Source: Paenibacillus sp. FSL R7-0337 (GTDB lineage Bacteria; Bacillota; Bacilli; Paenibacillales; Paenibacillaceae). Taken from it: 64,000 nt of DNA. The notes under the pieces are model-generated. The model ran no database searches. It was not told the DNA's origin and saw only the letters and a program-made list of their open reading frames with translations. Position numbers and translations under genes: made by a program. How positions within the stretch are numbered: position 1 is the stretch's first letter; each line of letters starts with the position of its first letter. Positions 21,839-31,431 of the stretch are shown here, piece after piece. The DNA lies in contig NZ_CP150218.1 of the NCBI RefSeq assembly GCF_037969875.1, positions 2,976,001 through 3,040,000 of the forward strand, read 5' to 3'.

Positions 21839-22873
21839 CTATTCATTGACTACCGGTACGGTAATATCGATCCGCAAGCCTTTGCCGGGAGCGGTGATGA
21901 ACTGGATCGAGCCCCCGATCTCTGTAATCCGCTCCTGCATATTCGACAGACCGTAGGAGGTCTGCTTGCTGTCATCCATCTCGAAGCCGATTCCGTCATC
22001 GCGCAGCGTCAGCCGGACCGTGTCCCCCCGGCGGTGCAAGCGGATCTCCATCTTCTCCGCTTTGGCATGGCGGAGCGTATTGGAGATAGCCTCCTGCACA
22101 ATACGGAACAAGTGATTCTCGACGCCCTTCAAGAGCTCTACACCCTGATCCATCTCGAACAGAATATCAATCGGCACCTTGATCTTCAGTTCCTTAATCA
22201 GCTCCTGCAGACCTTCCTCCAGCCCCTTGCCTTCCAGGTACACCGGTCTCAGATGCAGCAGCAGTGCCCTCATCTCAGACTGGGCTACGGCCGACATCTC
22301 CTCGATCAGCGCGATTTGACGCTGTGCCTTGTCAAAGTCCTTCTCCAGCGTCCGGCCTACGGCCGTTGCCGTCATCGAGATGGCGAACAGCTGCTGTGAT
22401 ACCGCATCATGCAGTTCCCGTGCCAGCCGCTGCCGCTCCTCGATGATTGCCGTGACCCGGGCCTGCTCGGCAAGCTTCGCGTTATTGGTGGAGAGCCGCT
22501 GTAGCGTATTCACCTGATTCTCCCACTTGCCGCTGATCCGCCCGAGCTGTTCCCCGAGCCGCCCCAGCTCATCATTGCCGAGGTCCGGCATGGCCGGGGT
22601 GAGATTGCCTTTCTCCCAGGCGACCAGGGTGGCCCGCAGTAATTCCAGCTTGCGCTTGCTGCGGAAGCCCTGATAGAAGCCGTAACCGATGCCAAAAGCC
22701 ATCGGCAGTAGAATTAGCGTCATTCCTGTCCTTACGCCAATCCGCCAATCCTCGAAGGGCCGTAATAAACCATATGTATACATAATATATGTAATAACGA
22801 GCAGCATGAACAAAGAGAACAGAGCTCCCTCACCCATACTGCGCGTTACCATGTTACTGCTTTTTTTGTCCAT
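21839..22873 (-). CDS. liaS: LiaS-type sensor histidine kinase
   Basis: This 344-residue kinase has two membrane segments (about 16-36 and 49-68) joined by a short loop, so it senses from within the membrane. A HAMP-like linker, a HisKA_3 box (RQRLARELHDAVSQQLF, phospho-His in ELHDA) and an HATPase domain (DDGIGFEMD, GLSNMQERI) follow. LiaS is held inactive by LiaF in the absence of stress. Orientation and spacing indicate co-transcription with liaF and liaR. Confidence 0.93.
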   Translation of the reverse strand: MDKKSSNMVTRSMGEGALFSLFMLLVITYIMYTYGLLRPFEDWRIGVRTGMTLILLPMAFGIGYGFYQGFRSKRKLELLRATLVAWEKGNLTPAMPDLGNDELGRLGEQLGRISGKWENQVNTLQRLSTNNAKLAEQARVTAIIEERQRLARELHDAVSQQLFAISMTATAVGRTLEKDFDKAQRQIALIEEMSAVAQSEMRALLLHLRPVYLEGKGLEEGLQELIKELKIKVPIDILFEMDQGVELLKGVENHLFRIVQEAISNTLRHAKAEKMEIRLHRRGDTVRLTLRDDGIGFEMDDSKQTSYGLSNMQERITEIGGSIQFITAPGKGLRIDITVPVVNE

Positions 22874-22912
22874 GCCGGGAGCTCTCCCTTCTCTCTTGAC
22901 CCTAACATACTC

Positions 22913-23560
22913 TTAAGGGAAGCGTACGTCCAGATCCCCCATCAGATAAGAAATGTTAAATTTCACTTTATGCTCGCAGCTGTCATAGTTGGGTGACTTC
23001 CAGTTCAGCCGGTTCAGCATCCCCGTATCACGGTTACTGCCGGACTCAATCGAGCCGAACAGCACGAATGCCTCGATCTCTACACCGTAGTCCTCAGACA
23101 GCAGAATATCCACATCACCAAAAATCCCCTGATACAGCATAATCGTCTCCTGCTCTTCCGCCATGGCCAAGGAAAGATCCACATCCACCTCACCCAGCAC
23201 ATGCCAGGCGCTCAGGCTGCGCATCACCCAAGGTGAGAGATCCCAGTCGAACCGGGAAGAAAAGCTTTGTTTCTGCACAAACCCTGCCTTGCGCTGCATT
23301 CTTTTCGATTTGACAAAGAACATCCCCAGCGAAACCAAGCAAATGCCAAGCACCAGCAACAAATGATCCAGCAGCAGCAGTACCGCCCCGACTCCCATTA
23401 GCTTATAGCCTTGCTTGACCCTGCCCGACGTCGTCCGGTAGATTCCCAGCAGCAGGAACAGGAGTGCGACAATGGAGAAGAAGCCGATCCATTTGCCAAA
23501 TATCATCAAGCAGCCTACACCAATCAATCCGATGGCAATCAACCGGTTCCGTTTATCCAT
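22913..23560 (-). CDS. liaF: LiaF-like membrane inhibitor
   Basis: The 215-residue protein has about four N-terminal membrane segments (residues 7-95) and a C-terminal cytoplasmic LiaF-type domain (DVDLSLAMAEEQETIMLYQGIFGDV repeated fold, ending YLMGDLDVRFP). LiaF is the negative partner of LiaS. It is the first of three genes behind the hairpin at 23617-23656, which may lower their expression relative to the Psp genes. Confidence 0.9.
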   Translation of the reverse strand: MDKRNRLIAIGLIGVGCLMIFGKWIGFFSIVALLFLLLGIYRTTSGRVKQGYKLMGVGAVLLLLDHLLLVLGICLVSLGMFFVKSKRMQRKAGFVQKQSFSSRFDWDLSPWVMRSLSAWHVLGEVDVDLSLAMAEEQETIMLYQGIFGDVDILLSEDYGVEIEAFVLFGSIESGSNRDTGMLNRLNWKSPNYDSCEHKVKFNISYLMGDLDVRFP

Positions 23561-23616
23561 TTCCGCACCTCCTTAAAGTGTTGCGAAGCTACATCTTCAT
23601 CCTACTGCATCCGCTA

Positions 23617-23656
23617 CAAAAGCCATACCGGTATGGAGAATCCATACCGTATGGCT
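23617..23656 (-). terminator. Intra-operon hairpin, probable partial terminator
   Basis: On the minus strand GCCATACGGTATGGA pairs with TCCATACCGGTATGGC with a single bulged base and a 3-nt loop, then CTTTT. The T-run is short, so partial termination or mRNA processing is likely, separating the pspA/pspC genes from liaFSR. Confidence 0.65.
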
Positions 23657-23703
23657 TTACCTTGATCAGCATATCATATCCGGCTGTTCTTTAGGAACAG
23701 GGA

Positions 23704-24411
23704 TTATTGTTCTTTTTTATTCAAAGGAGGGGCTGCTGGAGTTGAGTTCAGCTTGTTCTTGAGTGCGGCAAGCTGCTCCTCTACTTTCAGTTCCTTCTCA
23801 GGATCTACCGGCTTAGCATATGCGGTTGCCGAAGGGCTATACGGAGCACGCATGACATCTGCTTCCGCTTCGAGCTGCATGATCTTTTCTTCCATGCGGT
23901 GGAAGCCAAGGGACGCACTTCCGCTTTCAATGGAATGTACGCTGCTGATCTGGGACATTTGCTTCTTGGCCTTAGCCATCTGAGCGCGGGATACCAGTTC
24001 ATTGCGTTTGTTGCGCATTTTGTAGAACTCATCCTTCATATCATGCAGCTGCTGCACCAGTTCCTTGGCCTGTACTTCAGCCTGTGCGTGAAGCTCGCCG
24101 TACTCGGTAAACTTCTGGTCAAAGTAGATTTTCTCTTCCAGCAGCTTACGGGTAACTTCCTCCTGCCCGTTCTTCAGCGCAAGCTCAGCCTGTGCCCCGC
24201 GTTGTCCGGCTACCTTAGCAGCTTCGTCCACACGCTGTTTCATACGGCGTTCATTAGCCATCTGCTTCGCTACCGTTACTTCAGCCTCATGAATCTCAGC
24301 CTCCATATCGCGCAGATACTGATTAAGCATCACAATCGGGTCCTCTACCTTATCCAACATATCATTTACCGACGCCTTCGTCATATCTTTAATCCGTTTG
24401 AATACTCCCAT
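23704..24411 (-). CDS. liaH: PspA/IM30 family protein (LiaH-like), copy 2
   Basis: This 235-residue, highly helical coiled-coil protein has the PspA/IM30 signature. The N-terminus reads [25 protein letters not shown], then long heptad-rich helices to about 190 and a proline-rich tail. Such proteins form ESCRT-III-like rings that protect the cytoplasmic membrane. It is 3 nt after the pspC gene. Two pspA paralogues flank the pspC gene in this locus. Confidence 0.92.
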   Translation of the reverse strand: MGVFKRIKDMTKASVNDMLDKVEDPIVMLNQYLRDMEAEIHEAEVTVAKQMANERRMKQRVDEAAKVAGQRGAQAELALKNGQEEVTRKLLEEKIYFDQKFTEYGELHAQAEVQAKELVQQLHDMKDEFYKMRNKRNELVSRAQMAKAKKQMSQISSVHSIESGSASLGFHRMEEKIMQLEAEADVMRAPYSPSATAYAKPVDPEKELKVEEQLAALKNKLNSTPAAPPLNKKEQ

Positions 24412-24414
24412 AAT

Positions 24415-24888
24415 TTACACTTCTCCCTTCTCGTATTTAGCAAGTTTTTGTTTGAGCTCTTCCACTTCTTTTTGCAGTGCCTTCTTCTCGATATCCTTCA
24501 TCATGGCATCCAGGCCAGAATCGGGAGCTGCGTGAGCGCCTGCCTTGTCATAACCGGGATTGTAGCCCGGCTGTCCGCCATAAGGGCCATATCCCTGAGG
24601 TCCTTGGTGCGGAGCCTGTGGTCCACGGCCATATTCAGGTCCGCCGGAGTAAGGTCCGCCGTACGGGCCACCCTGCGCACCGGGTCCAAAGGGATTGTAC
24701 TGGTTAGGCTCCTTGGCAATCACCATTGCCGCGATAAAGTATACGAGGATCGTAGCTCCACCGCTAAATGGAATACTGATCACCAGCAGAATCCGGAACA
24801 GGGTAGAGTCAATGCCGAGAGTCTCGGACAATCCGCCTGCCAGCCCTGTCATTACTTTGTCTCTTCTTGAACGATACAATCGGGTCAT
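24415..24888 (-). CDS. pspC: PspC-domain membrane protein
   Basis: The start is ATG 24888, 7 nt after AAAGGAG; the longer frame overlaps pspA copy 1. The 157-residue protein begins with a PspC domain (RLYRSRRDKVMTGLAGGLSETLGID, then a membrane segment at about 32-55). A Gly/Pro/Tyr-rich linker rich in GPYGG repeats covers about 70-115, and a C-terminal coiled coil (EKKALQKEVEELKQKLAKYEKG) probably contacts the PspA proteins. The linker is unusual for PspC and low in complexity. Confidence 0.9.
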   Translation of the reverse strand: MTRLYRSRRDKVMTGLAGGLSETLGIDSTLFRILLVISIPFSGGATILVYFIAAMVIAKEPNQYNPFGPGAQGGPYGGPYSGGPEYGRGPQAPHQGPQGYGPYGGQPGYNPGYDKAGAHAAPDSGLDAMMKDIEKKALQKEVEELKQKLAKYEKGEV

Positions 24889-24892
24889 ACTA

Positions 24893-25570
24893 CTACTCCT
24901 TTCTGCCATCATTGTTCAGCTTCTCCTTTAGACGGGCCATTTCTCTTTCGAGTACGGTGGCCACGGTCTCTCCAGCCTGCACCGCATATTCCTGTCCCAT
25001 CCGGCGCAAGTCGCTCAGGCTTTTGGCTTCAAGCTCCCAGTCGGTCATCTTGTCTTCCAGACGGCCGAACATTTTGGGAACATCTCCGCCGCCGTAAGCC
25101 CCGGCTCTTTGATTCATGCGCTGCTGCAGCCGCAGCGACTCCATCCGTGCTGCATAGAACTGGCGTTTGCTGTATACCGTCTGATACTCCATTTTGAGCT
25201 CGTTCAGCTGGGATTCCAGTTCGAAGAGTGATTGCTGGCTCGTCTCCAGCAGCCCGCTGTATTGCTCCAGCTTTTCCTCGTGGATAATTTTCTCCTGCAA
25301 TGCCAGCTTGGCCAGATGATCTTCGCCTGCCTTGAGTGCGAGGAGCGCCTGCTCTTCACGTTTGTTCCTCATGGCGGTGGCCTGATTCACTTGCTGCTGC
25401 AATTGCTTCGTATGAGAAGCGTACTGCTGGTACAGACGTTCGGCCTCCCCGATCTCTTCACGGGTTGAATGTAGAAATTGATCAATCAGCTTCACCGGAT
25501 CTTGGCTCTGCTCCAGGCGTTCATTCAAGTTGGCTACGGTGATGTCCCTCATTCTGCGAAAAACACTCAT
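24893..25570 (-). CDS. pspA: PspA/IM30 family protein, copy 1
   Basis: This 225-residue PspA-type coiled-coil protein begins MSVFRRMRDITVANLNERLEQSQDP and has a conserved amphipathic N-terminal helix and extended heptads to about 160. It is clearly diverged from copy 2 at 23704-24411 (different tail and loop sequence), so this is an old duplication. The stop codon TAG lies inside the ribosome-site segment of pspC, suggesting translational coupling. Confidence 0.9.
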   Translation of the reverse strand: MSVFRRMRDITVANLNERLEQSQDPVKLIDQFLHSTREEIGEAERLYQQYASHTKQLQQQVNQATAMRNKREEQALLALKAGEDHLAKLALQEKIIHEEKLEQYSGLLETSQQSLFELESQLNELKMEYQTVYSKRQFYAARMESLRLQQRMNQRAGAYGGGDVPKMFGRLEDKMTDWELEAKSLSDLRRMGQEYAVQAGETVATVLEREMARLKEKLNNDGRKE

Positions 25571-25617
25571 GATTTCCTGCTCCCTCCCTGCTTCTTAATA
25601 AGTATGGACTGTGTGTA

Positions 25618-25920
25618 TTAGTATGTTCTGCTTTGTTTGCCTCTGAGTACCGAGATGCCCCACACTACCAGAGCAATACCCAGCAGCGGACCGATAATCC
25701 AGGAAAGCTTGGAGATCAGGGACATGACACCGATGAAGAGTACCACCCAGCCGATAATCTTGCGGCCGCTCTTAATTCCGTAGTATCCGAGTGCAACCAG
25801 CACTGCCGGGAAGAGGATGCCGAAGACTCCTGAAATCAAGTGAGGCAGAATGCCAAGCAGCATTACCGCTCCGATTACAATCAGCGCAATCGCAAGTCCG
25901 TTACCTTTGTTTCTTTGCAT
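25618..25920 (-). CDS. Small LiaI-like membrane protein
   Basis: The 100-residue protein has about four short hydrophobic segments (residues 8-28, 33-48, 53-68, 70-92) with Gly-rich turns, as in LiaI/LiaF-type membrane domains, and a basic C-terminus (RGKQSRTY). In Bacillus LiaI anchors LiaH. As first gene of the seven-gene locus it probably serves the same role for the two PspA proteins. The ATG follows AGGCGGTG. Confidence 0.8.
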   Translation of the reverse strand: MQRNKGNGLAIALIVIGAVMLLGILPHLISGVFGILFPAVLVALGYYGIKSGRKIIGWVVLFIGVMSLISKLSWIIGPLLGIALVVWGISVLRGKQSRTY

Positions 25921-26036
25921 TTGTTATCACCGCCTTTCGCTGCTTTCTCTTTCTTATACCCTTATTCTAGGGCAATCCCGCATCTTTCAAAACAGACTGT
26001 GGACGGTTTTATGTACTGGACCTTAGTCGGGGATGA

Positions 26037-26219
26037 TTGCAGGACTGGAAGCGGCTATACATCCTGAAATATATTCTATTGCTGCTTCCTGCAGATGCGG
26101 AGAAGTTAAGCATGCTGAAGAGAAAAAAAGGCTTCAGCGGCTTCAGCGATGTAAGCAACAGCTCATGGATGTACAAATATGTAATGAAGATCGCTACACT
26201 GGGGTTTGCCGAGCTTTGA
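26037..26219 (+). pseudogene. S-layer-homology-domain fragment
   Basis: The 60-codon frame ends with GFSDVSNSSWMYKYVMKIAT, matching the start of an SLH domain (FxDVxxxHWAYxYI pattern). Nothing precedes it that looks like a signal peptide, and the frame stops within the first SLH motif. It is best read as a relic of a surface-protein gene. An overlapping frame (26033-26239) starts at ATG but has no recognisable motif. Confidence 0.4.
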
Positions 26220-26363
26220 GGACAAGAAGTTCAAGGTGAATTTTTACTATGGAGATGCCTTTTTATTGTCCGACAAATCAAGACTGCCCCGCCCCACTTG
26301 CAGGATATTCCAGGGTTGGCCATAATATTGGGAGAATACCTGATTACTAAAGGAGTCATGCCC

Positions 26364-27050
26364 ATGAAGACACTACTCATCGTTGAAGATGATCAAAGCT
26401 TGAACAAGGGAATAGCCCTGTCACTGGCCCATAATGAATTGCATATAGAACAAGCCTATTCACTGACGATGGCTGATCAGATTATCTCCTCCACCCAAAT
26501 TGATCTCATTCTGCTGGATGTGAACCTTCCGGACGGAAGCGGACTGGATTACTGCGAAAGAATCCGCGGAGCCTCGCAGGTACCGATTATATTCCTGACG
26601 GCCAACGACATGGAACCGGATATTGTAACCGGGTTTGCTCTGGGGGCTGATGATTATATTACCAAACCGTTCAGTCTGATGATTCTGCGGGCCAGGGTAA
26701 TGGCCGTCCTGAGAAGGAGTGATGCGCTTACCCATGAGAGGATCGTTGTAGGCCTGCTTGAATTTGATTTTGGCAAAATGGAGTACTTCAAGAACGGCCG
26801 GCCGCTGCTGCTGAGCAAATCCGAACAGAAACTGCTGCGCATACTGGTAACGAATAGGGGAAACATTCTGACCCGTGAGCAGCTGATCGACAGAACGTGG
26901 AGCCAGGAGGCGGTATTCGTGGATGAGAATGCGTTAACGGTAGCCATCAAAAGATTGCGGGCTAAGATCGAAGAGGAACCCTCTTCGCCTCAATATATCA
27001 AAACTGTATATGGTTTAGGGTATACATGGACAGAAGGTCCTGTTCTATGA
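26364..27050 (+). CDS. OmpR-family response regulator, ABC-module type
   Basis: This 228-residue regulator has a receiver domain (Asp52 in LILLDVNLPDG, KPFS loop near 100) and a winged helix (LLLSKSEQKLLRIL, FVDENALTVAIKRLRAKI, GLGYTW). The start is the ATG at 26364, 8 nt after AAAGGAG; the ATG 6 nt upstream is too close. The stop overlaps the kinase start (ATGA). With the kinase and the ABC genes it forms a sensing/efflux module of the BceRS-BceAB type. Confidence 0.92.
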   Translation: MKTLLIVEDDQSLNKGIALSLAHNELHIEQAYSLTMADQIISSTQIDLILLDVNLPDGSGLDYCERIRGASQVPIIFLTANDMEPDIVTGFALGADDYITKPFSLMILRARVMAVLRRSDALTHERIVVGLLEFDFGKMEYFKNGRPLLLSKSEQKLLRILVTNRGNILTREQLIDRTWSQEAVFVDENALTVAIKRLRAKIEEEPSSPQYIKTVYGLGYTWTEGPVL

Positions 27051-28081
27051 AGCGACAAGAACGGCTGCCGCTTAACCAATTGGTGAATCTGGCATTCGCC
27101 GCAGCTTTTACCATTCTGGTCCTGGTATATGTGACTTGTATTATATTGCTGGAGATCACCGGTTCATCGCTGCTTGGACTCTCTCTTCTATTCATAATCT
27201 GCATGCTGATCCTTGGAGGTGTCTGGTCCCGGTCGCTCCGGAATATGGTTACTTCTTTCATGGGAAAGGTAGAGACATTGGTAGACAATGCTACTCACGG
27301 GCGTGAGCCCACCTATAATTATGAAGAAACCCTCCTCTCCTCCATAGAACATAAATTAATGCGGTACATAGAGATTGCAAGAGTGAACGGACAGAATCTG
27401 GAAACAGAAAAGAATAAAATTAAAGAACTAATCTCCGACATCTCCCACCAGACCAAAACGCCCTTATCCAATATTATGATCTACAGCCAGCTGCTTGAGG
27501 AAAGTCTGGTGAATGATGAACATGCGCTTCAGCTTGCTGTACAAGTTAAAAAACAGTCGGAAAAACTCGACTGGCTGATCCAATCCCTGATCAAACTGTC
27601 CAGGCTGGAGACAGGCATGATCTCTCTGCGAATGGAGCCTTGTCCTGTGATCCATGCGGTTTCTGAAGCAGTCTCCCAGATCCTCATCCAGGCAGAGAAC
27701 AGCCGCATCACTATCAGTATAAACTGTGAACCTCACATCACAGCATGCTATGACCTCAAATGGACAACCGAAGTGTTATCCAATCTGCTGGATAATGCTG
27801 TGAAATATTCAGAACGAGGGGATAGCATCCATATCACTGCGGAAGCGAATGAGATGTTTATACGCCTGGATATCGCAGATACCGGCCGTGGAATCTCCCA
27901 GGAAGAGCTGCCCCAAATCTTCAGGAGGTTCTACCGGGGAAAGAATGTGCGCGATGCAGAAGGTGTGGGAATTGGGCTCTTCTTGGCCCGGGAGATCATC
28001 ACCGCTCAAGGCGGACATATGAAAGCTGCTTCTGTGCCCGGGCAAGGCACTGTGTTCTCGATCTTCCTGCCGCTATTCTGA
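27047..28081 (+). CDS. Intramembrane-sensing histidine kinase (BceS-like)
   Basis: The start is ATG 27047, overlapping the regulator stop. The 344-residue kinase has membrane segments at about 14-36 and 41-60 with only a four-residue loop between them, so it has no extracellular sensor domain. The H-box is ISDISHQTKTPLSN with His134, followed by HATPase motifs DTGRGIS and GVGIGLFLAREI. Kinases of this form detect antimicrobial peptides through the adjacent ABC permease, which fits the genes at 28178-31365. Confidence 0.92.
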   Translation: MKRQERLPLNQLVNLAFAAAFTILVLVYVTCIILLEITGSSLLGLSLLFIICMLILGGVWSRSLRNMVTSFMGKVETLVDNATHGREPTYNYEETLLSSIEHKLMRYIEIARVNGQNLETEKNKIKELISDISHQTKTPLSNIMIYSQLLEESLVNDEHALQLAVQVKKQSEKLDWLIQSLIKLSRLETGMISLRMEPCPVIHAVSEAVSQILIQAENSRITISINCEPHITACYDLKWTTEVLSNLLDNAVKYSERGDSIHITAEANEMFIRLDIADTGRGISQEELPQIFRRFYRGKNVRDAEGVGIGLFLAREIITAQGGHMKAASVPGQGTVFSIFLPLF

Positions 28082-28102
28082 ATATGTCCATTCCGTCAGA
28101 TT

Positions 28103-28131
28103 TCAGACACTCTCCTGTTAGTTTTGTCTGA
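28103..28131 (+). promoter_or_regulatory. Inverted repeat upstream of the ABC genes
   Basis: TCAGACA (28103-28109) and TGTCTGA (28125-28131) form an inverted repeat with 15-bp spacing, about 47 bp before the ATPase start. A further GTCAGA half site precedes it. It sits in the 96-bp gap between kinase and transporter where a BceR-like regulator would act. Site identity is inferred. Confidence 0.4.
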
Positions 28132-28177
28132 TACCTTGTAGATGTGGATACGAACATACGCACAGGAGGAATATAAC

Positions 28178-28870
28178 ATGTCTATTCTACGAATAGAGAA
28201 TCTCAAGAAATATTATGGAAAAGGTGAGCATACGGTCAAAGCCCTGGATGACGTGTCTATAAATGTAGAAAAAGGGGAGTTCGTGGCAATCGTCGGCACG
28301 AGCGGTAGCGGAAAAAGCACGCTGCTTCACATGCTTGGCGGTCTGGACCGGGCTACAGAGGGCAAGGTTTATGTCAACGGGCATGATATTTTTCAGATGA
28401 GTGATGAGAAGCTGACCATCTTCAGACGCCGTTCTGTAGGATTTGTCTTCCAGAGTTATAACCTGGTGCCGATCCTGAGTGTGCTGGAAAATATTGTCCT
28501 GCCCATTGAGCTTGACGGAGGCCAGATCGACCGGGAGTATCTGAACCTGATTATCTCAAGTCTGGGGCTTCAGGAGAAAGTTGGTAACCTGCCTTCTGCG
28601 CTCTCCGGAGGCCAGCAGCAGCGTGTAGCCATCGCAAGAGCACTTGCTACCAAACCTTCCATTATTCTGGCCGATGAGCCCACCGGCAATCTTGACAGCA
28701 GGACCAGCCAGGAGGTACTTATCCTGCTGAAACAGCTCAGTGTCAAATTCGACCAGACCATTGTGATGATCACACACAACGAGAGCATTGCACAGATGGC
28801 GGACCGGATCATCCGCATTGAGGACGGCAGGCTTGCCTCGGGATCGACGCAGGCCCCCGGGGAGAGATGA
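28178..28870 (+). CDS. ABC transporter ATP-binding protein (BceA/MacB-type)
   Basis: This 230-residue ATPase has Walker A GTSGSGKST (about 43-51), a Q-loop (FVFQSYNLVP), the ABC signature LSGGQQQR, Walker B IILADEPTGNLD and an H-loop ITHNE. The start is ATG 28178 behind AGGAGGA. It pairs with the permease, whose start overlaps its stop. This ATPase subclass serves FtsX-type permeases that move or release peptides and lipids at the membrane. Confidence 0.94.
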   Translation: MSILRIENLKKYYGKGEHTVKALDDVSINVEKGEFVAIVGTSGSGKSTLLHMLGGLDRATEGKVYVNGHDIFQMSDEKLTIFRRRSVGFVFQSYNLVPILSVLENIVLPIELDGGQIDREYLNLIISSLGLQEKVGNLPSALSGGQQQRVAIARALATKPSIILADEPTGNLDSRTSQEVLILLKQLSVKFDQTIVMITHNESIAQMADRIIRIEDGRLASGSTQAPGER

Positions 28871-31365
28871 TTATGATCGCGACGAACAACCGGAGGACCA
28901 TATTAAATCTGGCGATGGCAAGCCTGAGAGCCAACCGGCTGCGGAATCTGGCTGCCATCTGCGCCATTATACTGACTACACTGCTCATCACCTCCATTTT
29001 CACCATGGCTCTGAGCATTAATCAATCCATGCAAAATGCACAGATGAAGACAGTCGGAAGTGACTTTCACGGAGGGTTTAAATATCTTAGCCCGGAACAA
29101 GTGGAGACGCTGCTGAAGCACCCTTCCATTAAACAATCCGCCCTCTCCCTTCATTCCGGCATATTGCATAATAAAGCATTCGGCCAGGACCGGGTTGAGG
29201 TGCTGCAGGTTGACCAGAATTACGCTGATCACGGCTTCATAGAATTCGTTGAAGGGGGATTGCCTGCCGGAGAGAATGAGGTTGCCCTAAATACCTGGGT
29301 TCTGGGCAAGCTAGGGGTGCAGCCGGAGCTAGGGAAGGAAATCACGTTGCAGATCGATACCGGAGAACGGATCATTAACCGGAAATTCACCTTGTCGGGC
29401 TATTATGAAGCGGACAAGCAATTGGCGATGGCAGGGTTGGCTTTTGTGTCCAAGGCCTTTACCGATAAAAACCTCTCAGATATTGATCCCGAACAATCGA
29501 AGGAAAGCGGATCCTACGTAAACACCTCAGAACTGAGTGTCATGTTCAACAATTCATTTCATATTGAGAAAAAGCTGAACAGGATTCTGGCTGATACGAG
29601 GATTACGGCTCCCATCGGGATCAATTGGGCCTACTCCAGCGTATCTTTGGCGGACAATGTTGAGGCTATCCTTCCATATGCCGCAGTTATCTTTATCATT
29701 ATGCTTAGCGGCTACTTGCTTATTTACAATATTTTCTATATTTCAGTGGTCCGGGATGTGAAGTTCTACGGCCTGCTGAAAATGATTGGCACCACCCCGA
29801 GACAACTGCGGAGAATCATCGCTATACAAGCCAGGCTGCTGTACCTCATTGCCCTGCCGTTCGGCCTTGGCTCCGGCTATATGACCGGCAGATGGGTTAC
29901 ACCTCTGACCACTTCGCTGTCCGGGGAGTTTAAAGGAAATTCTTTATCATCCAGTCCATGGATATTTGCAGGGGCAGCCCTCTTCTCCTTCCTGACCGTG
30001 TGGATCGCAGCGCATAAGCCGGGACGGCTGGCAGCGGACATCACTCCGGTGGAATCCGTTAAATTCTCAGGCGTTCAGAATAGCGGAAAAAGAACCTTCA
30101 AGCCATCCAAGCATGGAGCCAGACTATACCGGATGTCGTTCTCCAACCTGTTCCGGAGCAAGAAGAAGCTGAGTCTGATGTTATCCTCGCTCTTCTTAAG
30201 CATTCTGCTATTTAATACAATATTTACCGTGATCTCCTCCATGGATATCAATAAATATCTCAGTGCATATATTCATGGAGATTATATGATTCACAACAAG
30301 GGAATTATCCAGCAGGAGGGGGAACGCTCAGTCAATGAAACCGAGCTGTCCGAGGAACTGTGTGCGAAGCTGGAGCATCTGGACGGTGTGGAAAATATCG
30401 ATAAAGTATATTATACCCTCTTCTCTTATCCTCCGGATGATTCCGTCCGTGCTTCAGCCACTCCTTCTGCCCTTCCCGCCAAAGTTCATACCCAACTCTA
30501 CGGGCTTGATTCCGGCTGGTACGATCTCGCAGATCAGGATATACTTGAAGGTCACTTTAACAGGGAACAATTCGATTCCGGAGATTACATACTGGTGGCG
30601 GAGACTCTTACAGGGCCAGGTGCTTATACAAGCTACTATCATCCCGGGGATACTATCAGCTATTCCGGATTGAAGCGGAGATACGAAGTGATGGCCGTGC
30701 TGAAATATCATGCTTTCTATGCAGCAACCAGTCAAATGTATTTCGGTAACGGCTACAATGCCTTTTTGCCTGCAGCCGAACTCCGGCAAGCCACTTTGGA
30801 GAGCGGGACTCCGGCAGACATCCTCTCGCTTACCCTGAATGCAGCCCCCGGCAAGCTTGATAAAACGGGGCAACAGATCAGGGAGGCTATCCGCCCGCTG
30901 GATGCTCTGCAGCTAAAATCAAGAGAAGATTACAGGAAGGAGTTAAGCGATAATATCCGTATTTTTCAGATTATAGGGTATGGACTTAGTCTCGTAATTG
31001 CACTTATCGGCCTGCTTAATTACATTAATTCTGTCCTGACCGGAGTGATCGCACGCAGGCATGAATTTGCCGTTCTAGAGAGCATTGGAATGACCAAACA
31101 GCAGCTCAAACGTATGCTCGTCTACGAGGGCATGTACACCGTGCTTCTCACTGCGCTGCTTACCTCTACTATAGGTGTGCTGCTGACTTACTGCACCGCC
31201 AGAGGTATTGCCGCAGGGATGGCATACATGGAATTCCGGATGATGTGGCTGCCGTTTATTCTGATCATCCCGATCCTGGCAGTCCTCTCTTATCTCATCA
31301 CCTTAAGCGCCTATAAGCCGCTCGCCCGCAGCCCGATCGTCGAAAGGCTCCGTGAAATGGAATAA
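28867..31365 (+). CDS. FtsX-family ABC permease with large extracellular domains
   Basis: The 832-residue protein has one membrane helix at about 20-45, an extracellular domain of about 220 residues, three helices near 270-390, another at about 440-460, a second extracellular domain of about 240 residues, and three C-terminal helices (about 700-825). This duplicated FtsX layout is that of MacB/LolE-like and peptide-resistance permeases. ATG 28867 overlaps the ATPase stop; ATG 28873 has better spacing from GGGGAG and may be the true start. A likely sensor and effector for the kinase upstream. Confidence 0.9.
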   Translation: MIMIATNNRRTILNLAMASLRANRLRNLAAICAIILTTLLITSIFTMALSINQSMQNAQMKTVGSDFHGGFKYLSPEQVETLLKHPSIKQSALSLHSGILHNKAFGQDRVEVLQVDQNYADHGFIEFVEGGLPAGENEVALNTWVLGKLGVQPELGKEITLQIDTGERIINRKFTLSGYYEADKQLAMAGLAFVSKAFTDKNLSDIDPEQSKESGSYVNTSELSVMFNNSFHIEKKLNRILADTRITAPIGINWAYSSVSLADNVEAILPYAAVIFIIMLSGYLLIYNIFYISVVRDVKFYGLLKMIGTTPRQLRRIIAIQARLLYLIALPFGLGSGYMTGRWVTPLTTSLSGEFKGNSLSSSPWIFAGAALFSFLTVWIAAHKPGRLAADITPVESVKFSGVQNSGKRTFKPSKHGARLYRMSFSNLFRSKKKLSLMLSSLFLSILLFNTIFTVISSMDINKYLSAYIHGDYMIHNKGIIQQEGERSVNETELSEELCAKLEHLDGVENIDKVYYTLFSYPPDDSVRASATPSALPAKVHTQLYGLDSGWYDLADQDILEGHFNREQFDSGDYILVAETLTGPGAYTSYYHPGDTISYSGLKRRYEVMAVLKYHAFYAATSQMYFGNGYNAFLPAAELRQATLESGTPADILSLTLNAAPGKLDKTGQQIREAIRPLDALQLKSREDYRKELSDNIRIFQIIGYGLSLVIALIGLLNYINSVLTGVIARRHEFAVLESIGMTKQQLKRMLVYEGMYTVLLTALLTSTIGVLLTYCTARGIAAGMAYMEFRMMWLPFILIIPILAVLSYLITLSAYKPLARSPIVERLREME

Positions 31366-31431
31366 TGGCATGCTGAAACAGCCGGATGCTCTGTTAGAGT
31401 ACCGGCTGTGGATGAGTATAGGATAAGGTCA

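Noticed and set aside
26033..26239. 68-codon frame overlapping the SLH fragment
   Set aside because: It has an ATG but no recognised motif, and the overlapping frame matches SLH much better.
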